Below are positions 59,120 through 64,000 of a DNA stretch of 64,000 nt, in pieces. The stretch comes from Nocardioides anomalus (GTDB lineage: Bacteria; Actinomycetota; Actinomycetes; Propionibacteriales; Nocardioidaceae): contig NZ_CP049257.1 in the NCBI RefSeq assembly GCF_011046535.1, positions 620,001 to 684,000 on the forward strand, written 5' to 3'. The position numbers and the translations under genes were made by a program. Under the pieces are notes generated by a model that was not told the origin of the DNA, searched no databases, and worked only from the letters and a program-made list of their open reading frames with translations. Position 1 is the first letter of the stretch; each line of letters begins with the position of its first letter.

Positions 59120-59773
59120 TCAGTCGGTGGGGCGTCCGAGCGGCGCGGCGGTGACGACCACCGAGCGCTGGTAGGCCGCGCCGTCCCAGCCCCCGGCCGA
59201 GATCATGACGAGCCGGCCGGCGCCGCCGTCCTGCTTGAACAGCGTCAGCCCGACCCGGTCCATGGTGGTCGGGTCGAAGGTGCGCACGGTGCTGACCTGG
59301 TAGCGCATGGTGCCCCGCTCGGTGAGCAGGTCCACGGTGTCGCCCTCGGCCATCTCGCCCAGCTGGGTGAGCCCGCCGTGGCCGCCCGCGACGTGGCCGA
59401 TGAGGATCGTCTGGCCCTGGGCGGCGCCCGCGCGGGCGCTGCCGTCCCACCAGCTGACGAGCGGGGCGTCGTCGGGCGGCGCCGCGAGCGCGGCGCGGGG
59501 CTCGACGGTGGACTTCACCAGCGGGGAGACCAGCCGGACACCGGACGGCCCGCCGGCAGCGACCCGGACGGGGTCGGCCGGGGTCATCCGGGTGTACGTC
59601 GGCGCGGCGGCGCCGTCGCCGCCCGGTCCGAGCGCGTCCCACCACGCCGAGGGCACGCTCAGGCCCAGCGCGACGAGCACACCGAGCACGCTCAGCACGG
59701 CGGCGACCCGGCCGAACCCGGAGGCGAACCGGTCGAAGGGTCGCTCCGCGGCGGGGGAGAGGGTGCCGGCCAT
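59120..59773 (-). CDS. Class F/E sortase-fold protein lacking the catalytic cysteine
   Basis: 217 residues with an N-terminal membrane anchor (VAAVLSVLGVLVALGLSV, about 23-40) and a sortase barrel. His127 in ILIGHVAGG and Arg203 near YQRSVVV are present. The cysteine normally in the ITCGG-type motif is alanine (LVMISAGG, A193). It is therefore likely unable to transpeptidate and may bind sorting substrates or be decaying. The frame is clean through the site. Confidence 0.8.
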   Translation of the reverse strand: MAGTLSPAAERPFDRFASGFGRVAAVLSVLGVLVALGLSVPSAWWDALGPGGDGAAAPTYTRMTPADPVRVAAGGPSGVRLVSPLVKSTVEPRAALAAPPDDAPLVSWWDGSARAGAAQGQTILIGHVAGGHGGLTQLGEMAEGDTVDLLTERGTMRYQVSTVRTFDPTTMDRVGLTLFKQDGGAGRLVMISAGGWDGAAYQRSVVVTAAPLGRPTD

Positions 59774-59803
59774 GCCAGGTCAACGCGGCACGCCCGGTCG
59801 CGG

Positions 59804-61909
59804 TTACGCCCGGGCCATCTCCGCCCACGGCTGGGCGGGCACGTCGAGCTCGGCCATCCGGAGCTCGTAGGCCCGGTGGTGGTGGCGCGCCTCGCCGTAG
59901 CGCCCGAGCCGGCACAGCAGACCCACCAGCTCGGCGTACGCCGCCTCGTCGTAGGGGTCGGCGGCGACCAGCCGGGAGTACCACGTCAGGGCGTCCGCGG
60001 GCCGCTCGCCCGCGGCGACAGCGGAGGCCAGGGTGCGCAGCACGTCGCGGCCGAGCGCCTCGCTCTCCTCCCGCTCGCCGTCGGCCCAGCCGGCCTCGCC
60101 CTCCAGCCAGCCCTCGCCGAGCTCGCCGGTGTGCATGGCGGCGGCGGCCTCGAGCATGCGCACGGCGCGCGGCGAGCCCGCGCGGGCGGCGGCCAGCGCG
60201 GCGCGCGCGGCGCCGGCGAAGCCGACCAGGTCGACGTCGACGTGGCGCAGGTCCAGGCGGACGGTGTCGCGGTCGGCGACCACGTGGTGGTCGGCAGGGA
60301 AGGCGCGGCCCGGGTCCAGGACGGCGCGGACGTGGGACAGCGCGACCGAGAGCCGGTTGCCGACGCCCTCGGCGTCCGGCCAGACCAGCGCGCCGAGCCG
60401 CTCCCGGCTCACCCCGCGGTCGCCGCGCACGGCGAGGACGGTCAGGACCTCGCGGGCCTTGCGCGACGGCCAGGCCGAGGCCGGGACCGGCGTGCCACCG
60501 ACGTCGACCCCGAACGCGCCGAGCACGTGCACCCGCACCTGGGGCTCGTCCGGCCGGTGGCGTACGGCGTGCAGCGGGCCCGCGATGCGCCACACGTCGT
60601 CGTGCACACCGAGCGAGTGCAGCTCCTCGCGCACCAGCCCCTCGGTGAGGCGGTCGCGGGCGCGCTGGGCGGTGACCAGCTCGTTGGTGAGCAGCCGCAG
60701 GGGGTGGGCCAGCTCGCGCCACAGCCCGGCCGCCTCGCGCAGCCGCGCGTCGGCGTCGGCGGCTCCGGGCCCGGCCAGGGCCGCGAGCTCGAGGGCGTCG
60801 GCCAGCCGGGGCAGGTCGCGGTGCCGCGCGGCCAGGTCGAGGCCGAGGTCGGCCTGGCGGCGGGCGCCCTCGGCGTCGCCGACCGCGAGCCGCACCCACC
60901 CGGCCGTCACCACGGGGACGGCGTGACCGACCGGGCTCGGGATCCCCAGGGCCTCCTCGACCAGGGCGGTCGCGCGGGTCGGGTCGGTGCTGGCCAGGGC
61001 CGCGGCTTCGGAGACCAGCGCGGCGGCCCGGGTCTGCATGTCGCCCTCGGCGGCCGCGAGCTCCCCGGCCTGGCGGTAGGCCAGCACCGCCTGGGTCGCG
61101 TTGCCGCGGGCGGTCTGCACGTCGCCGCGCAGCTGCCAGGACGCGCACACGCTGGGCGCCTCGAGCTGGGTCCACAGGTCGCGCGCGGCGTCACACTCGA
61201 CCAGCGCCTCGTCGATGCGGCCCAGGCCGAGCAGGGCCTCGGACCGGTTGTGGCGCAGCACGGCCAGCCCGGACAGGTGGCCGGTCCGGGCGTTGACCTC
61301 GAGTCCCTGCTGGAGGTGCTGCAGCGCCTCGTCGTTGCGCCCCTCCTCCAGCGAGCGCGAGCCCAGGTTGTTGCGCACCCGCTCGAGGGTCAGCAGGTCG
61401 CCGGCCCGCTCGGCCAGCACCAGCGCGCGCTCGTAGCAGGCCAGGTTGGCGTCGCGGTCACCGGAGCTCGCGGCCAGGAACGCGTTCACCACGCACGCCG
61501 ACGCCTCCGCGCCGGGGTCGTCGGCCACCCGCGCGTGCTTGGTCGCCTCCTCGGCCAGCTCGCGGCAGCGCTCCTCGTCGCCGCGCGACCAGGCCACCGC
61601 GGCCGCCACCGACGCCAGCCTGGCCCGGTCGGAGTCCGAGGCGCCCGAGCCGTCGGCGTACGACGTGACGGTGCGCGCGTCGGTGAGGTGGCCGAGGTGG
61701 TGCAGCGCGTAGCCGCACCGCCACGCGAAGCCGGGCGGGTAGGTCCCGTCGTCGTGGCGCACGTGCTCGGCCAGGCTGAGCCAGTCGCGGCCCAGGAGGA
61801 CCGCCGTCGCGGTGGTGCCGTCCTCGACCACGGCCGCCGCGGCGCGCTCCGGGGGCAGGGCTGTCAGCGAGGCCAGGTGGGCGGCCGATCGCCCCGCCAG
61901 GGTCGCCAT
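59804..61909 (-). CDS. TPR-rich regulator with C-terminal winged helix and BTAD domain
   Basis: 701 residues from ATG 61909 (TACCAT 7 nt upstream). The first about 440 residues are TPR-like helical repeats (LACYERALVLAERAGDLLTLERVRNNLG, DEALQHLQQGLEVNARTGHLSGLAVLRHNRSEALLGLGRIDEAL). An OmpR-like DNA-binding region (VRVHVLGAFGVDVGG...SRKAREVLTVLAVRGDRGVSRERLGALVWPD, about 465-540) and a BTAD module follow. Order is the reverse of usual SARP regulators. Target unknown. Confidence 0.85.
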   Translation of the reverse strand: MATLAGRSAAHLASLTALPPERAAAAVVEDGTTATAVLLGRDWLSLAEHVRHDDGTYPPGFAWRCGYALHHLGHLTDARTVTSYADGSGASDSDRARLASVAAAVAWSRGDEERCRELAEEATKHARVADDPGAEASACVVNAFLAASSGDRDANLACYERALVLAERAGDLLTLERVRNNLGSRSLEEGRNDEALQHLQQGLEVNARTGHLSGLAVLRHNRSEALLGLGRIDEALVECDAARDLWTQLEAPSVCASWQLRGDVQTARGNATQAVLAYRQAGELAAAEGDMQTRAAALVSEAAALASTDPTRATALVEEALGIPSPVGHAVPVVTAGWVRLAVGDAEGARRQADLGLDLAARHRDLPRLADALELAALAGPGAADADARLREAAGLWRELAHPLRLLTNELVTAQRARDRLTEGLVREELHSLGVHDDVWRIAGPLHAVRHRPDEPQVRVHVLGAFGVDVGGTPVPASAWPSRKAREVLTVLAVRGDRGVSRERLGALVWPDAEGVGNRLSVALSHVRAVLDPGRAFPADHHVVADRDTVRLDLRHVDVDLVGFAGAARAALAAARAGSPRAVRMLEAAAAMHTGELGEGWLEGEAGWADGEREESEALGRDVLRTLASAVAAGERPADALTWYSRLVAADPYDEAAYAELVGLLCRLGRYGEARHHHRAYELRMAELDVPAQPWAEMARA

Positions 61910-61990
61910 GGTGGCGATGGTAAGTCGCGGAGCGCCGGCCGCGGGCCGCCTCGCCAGCACCCGGAAGCCTGCGAGCCCCTCTCACGGCCC

Positions 61991-62010
61991 TGCCTAGGTG
62001 TTGCCTAGGT
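61991..62010. repeat. Tandem TGCCTAGGT repeat upstream of modA
   Basis: TGCCTAGGT at 61991-61999 and 62002-62010, an 11-bp period so both face the same helix side. Each contains the CCTAGG palindrome. It lies 21-40 bp before the modA GTG, where an activator or repressor site could sit. Confidence 0.45.
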
Positions 62011-62030
62011 CGATGTGGTTCGATGCGGCG

Positions 62031-62825
62031 GTGACCTTCCGGCGTACGGGCGCGGCCCTGGCGGCCGCCACCCTCCTGTTGTCCCTGGCCGCGTGCGGCG
62101 ACGACTCCGACTCGGGCTCCGACTCGGGCTCCGGCGCGGGCGCCGGCTCCGACACCACGCTCACGGTGTACGCCGCCGCCTCGCTCACCCAGACCTTCCA
62201 GGCCATCGGCCAGGAGTTCGAGGCCGCGCACGACGGGGTGAGCGTCGAGTTCAGCTTCGGCGGCTCCTCCGACCTGGTCGCCCAGCTCCAGCAGGGCGCG
62301 CCCGCCGACGTCTTCGCCTCCGCCGACCAGGCCAACATGGACAAGCTGACCGCCGACGACCTCCAGGCCGACGACCCGCAGCCGTTCGCCACCAACACCC
62401 TCGAGATCGCCACGCCTCCGGACAACCCGGCGGGCATCAGCTCCTTCGCCGACCTGGCCGGCGACGGCGTCAAGGTCGTGGTCTGCGCCCCCGAGGTGCC
62501 GTGCGGGGCGGCGACGGTCAAGGCCGAGGAGGCGACCGGTGTGACGCTCAGCCCGGTGAGCGAGGAGCAGTCGGTCACCGACGTGCTCGGCAAGGTCACC
62601 TCGGGCGAGGCCGACGCCGGGCTGGTCTACGTCACCGACGTCGAGGCGGCGGGGGACGACGTGACCGGCGTACCGTTCCCGGAGTCCGCAGACATCGTCA
62701 ACACCTACCCGATCGTCGCGCTGAAGGACTCCGACCACGCCGACCTGGCCCAGGCCTTCGTGGACCTGGTCCTGAGCGACCAGGGCCAGGGCATCCTCGA
62801 GGAGGCCGGCTTCGCCCAGCCGTGA
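62031..62825 (+). CDS. modA: Molybdate ABC transporter substrate-binding lipoprotein
   Basis: 264 residues from GTG 62031. The lipobox signal [16 protein letters not shown] fits this start; an upstream GTG at 61998 would spoil it. [46 protein letters not shown] and [15 protein letters not shown] are ModA motifs. It binds molybdate or tungstate outside the membrane. It overlaps modB by 4 bp. Confidence 0.93.
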   Translation: MTFRRTGAALAAATLLLSLAACGDDSDSGSDSGSGAGAGSDTTLTVYAAASLTQTFQAIGQEFEAAHDGVSVEFSFGGSSDLVAQLQQGAPADVFASADQANMDKLTADDLQADDPQPFATNTLEIATPPDNPAGISSFADLAGDGVKVVVCAPEVPCGAATVKAEEATGVTLSPVSEEQSVTDVLGKVTSGEADAGLVYVTDVEAAGDDVTGVPFPESADIVNTYPIVALKDSDHADLAQAFVDLVLSDQGQGILEEAGFAQP

Positions 62826-63612
62826 CGCGACGCAGGCCCGGGTCGGCCTGCCCCGGTGGGTCCTCGTCCCGGCCCTGGTCGGGGCGGTGTTCGTGCTGCT
62901 CCCGCTCGTGGCCATCGTGGCCCGGGTCGACTGGGCGCACTTCGGCTCGCTCATCACCTCCGAGTCGTCGCGTGCGGCGTTCTGGCTGAGCCTCAAGACG
63001 TCCGCGGCGAGCACGGCGCTGTGCGTCGTGTTCGGCGTGCCGATGGCGCTGGTCCTGGCCCGCTCGGACCTGCCCGGGCTGGGTGCGCTGCGCTCGCTGG
63101 TGCTGCTGCCCCTCGTGCTGCCACCGGTCGTGGGCGGACTGGCGCTGCTCTACACCTTCGGGCGGCGCGGGCTGCTGGGCTCGGAGCTCGACGCGCTGGG
63201 CCTCCAGATCGCCTTCACCACGGTGGCGGTGGTGCTGGCCCAGACCTTCGTGGCGCTGCCGTTCCTCGTGGTGTCCCTGGAGGGCTCGCTGCGCACGGCG
63301 GGGCAGCGCTACGAGGTCGTGGCCGCCTCGCTCGGGGCCGGTCCGACCACGGTCTTCCGGCGGATCACGCTGCCGCTGGTGCTGCCCGGGCTGCTGTCCG
63401 GCGCGGTGCTGTCCTTCGCGCGGTCGCTGGGGGAGTTCGGGGCGACCATCACCTTCGCGGGCTCGCTCCAGGGGCGCACCCGCACGCTGCCGCTCGAGAT
63501 CTACCTCCAGCGCGAGACCGACCCCGACGCCGCGGTCGCGCTGGCCCTGGTGCTCGTCGTGGTCGCCGTGCTCGTCATCGGGCTCGCGCGGCAGACGCGG
63601 AGCGCGCTGTGA
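62822..63612 (+). CDS. modB: Molybdate ABC transporter permease (N-terminus frameshifted)
   Basis: The GTG at 62822 overlaps the modA stop by 4 bp, but the CCC at 62837-62839 lacks a C, so MTRRRP runs out of frame. Adding it gives [32 protein letters not shown], the expected first segment. The rest is open from 62887 in the correct frame: five or six membrane segments and the EAA loop [31 protein letters not shown] possible sequencing error. Confidence 0.85.
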
Positions 63613-64000
63613 GCCTGTCGCTGTCCTTCGCGGTGCCCTCGCGCGGGGTCGAGGTCGCGCTCACGGTCGAGGCCGGCACGACGCTGGCGCTGCTCGGGCC
63701 CAACGGCTCGGGCAAGTCCACCGCGCTCGGGGTCGCCGCCGGGCTGGTGCGGCCGGCGGCCGGCACCGTGACGCTCGACGGACGGGTGCTGACCGACGTG
63801 GCGGCCGGCGTGCAGGTGCCGCCGCACGCGCGGCGTACCGCCCTGCTGGGACAGGAGCCGCTGCTCTTCCCGCACCTCTCGGCGCTGGAGAACGTCGCCT
63901 TCGGGCCGCGGTCCACCGGCGCCTCGCGCGCCGACGCGCGGGCCTCGGCCCAGGAGTGGCTGGCGCTGGTCGGGGTCGGCGACCTCGGGGCGCGGCGCCC
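63609..64000 (+). CDS. modC: Molybdate ABC transporter ATPase (partial, cut by window end)
   Basis: The GTG at 63609 overlaps the modB stop by 4 bp. About 130 residues are visible: [20 protein letters not shown], Walker [20 protein letters not shown], and the Q-loop region [21 protein letters not shown]. The signature and Walker B lie beyond the window. It powers the modABC importer. Confidence 0.9.
   Translation, partial: MSLSLSFAVPSRGVEVALTVEAGTTLALLGPNGSGKSTALGVAAGLVRPAAGTVTLDGRVLTDVAAGVQVPPHARRTALLGQEPLLFPHLSALENVAFGPRSTGASRADARASAQEWLALVGVGDLGARR

Overview
This 64-kb window is high-GC actinobacterial chromosome, best matched by a Nocardioides-type member of the Nocardioidaceae (inferred from gene content; no 16S gene is present). 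Supporting signs are GTG and ATG starts, 4-bp ATGA/GTGA overlaps, many leaderless promoters (TANNNT 6-8 nt before the start codon), the Mec/CysO/CysM cysteine pathway, BTAD and DUF3039/DUF3152/DUF2017/DUF3618 families, and a mycothiol-type MDMPI-fold protein. I see no prophage, insertion sequence or CRISPR array. There is one tRNA gene, Leu (TAG).

Layout. 1-4212: polyamine-type ABC importer (PotD end, PotB, PotC, PotA) with a flavin amine oxidase. 4255-13929: small enzymes, a DUF4186 remnant, a membrane glycosyltransferase, an ArsR/HIT pair, a helical protein pair, FabG, a DUF3048 lipoprotein and TetR. 14054-16730: AlgH, DUF3039 and a helicase. 16738-21899: MarR with an azoreductase, a VOC protein, an MmyB-type regulator, AsnC with 4-hydroxyphenylpyruvate dioxygenase, and an RDD protein. 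21918-30574: SPFH protein, DUF1697, a Tat-exported 5'-nucleotidase, ArsR with an MFS exporter, and NAD salvage (pncA, pncB) with an esterase. 30662-48404: a block resembling Mycobacterium tuberculosis Rv1330c-Rv1341 (pncB, clpS, DUF2017, mec, cysO, cysM, murI, Rv1339-like, rph, rdgB). It is interrupted by MarR/MFS, an NYN nuclease-like gene, DUF3152, prs, a repeat-rich 560-bp gap, a PAS protein, a two-component system with an ABC exporter, a GDSL hydrolase and a sigma factor. 48436-53227: tRNA-Leu abutting a broken HNH gene, Bcp, and a cobalt/nickel ECF transporter behind a Nur-like box. 53224-61909: oxidative-stress and envelope genes (Rieske flavoprotein, YihY, large catalase, a sortase-like protein lacking its cysteine, a TPR-BTAD regulator). 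62031-64000: molybdate importer modABC, cut by the window end.

Caution. At least seven genes carry reading-frame breaks, several at 3-6 base G/C tracts. Some are probably sequencing errors. The DUF4186 remnant (an internal deletion as well) and the HNH gene (several breaks) look like genuine decay.

The least explained features are the 55-bp-arm inverted repeat and second 17-bp-arm repeat at 37593-38018, the CTG codons at two CTGA stop/start overlaps, and several strong dyad operators.
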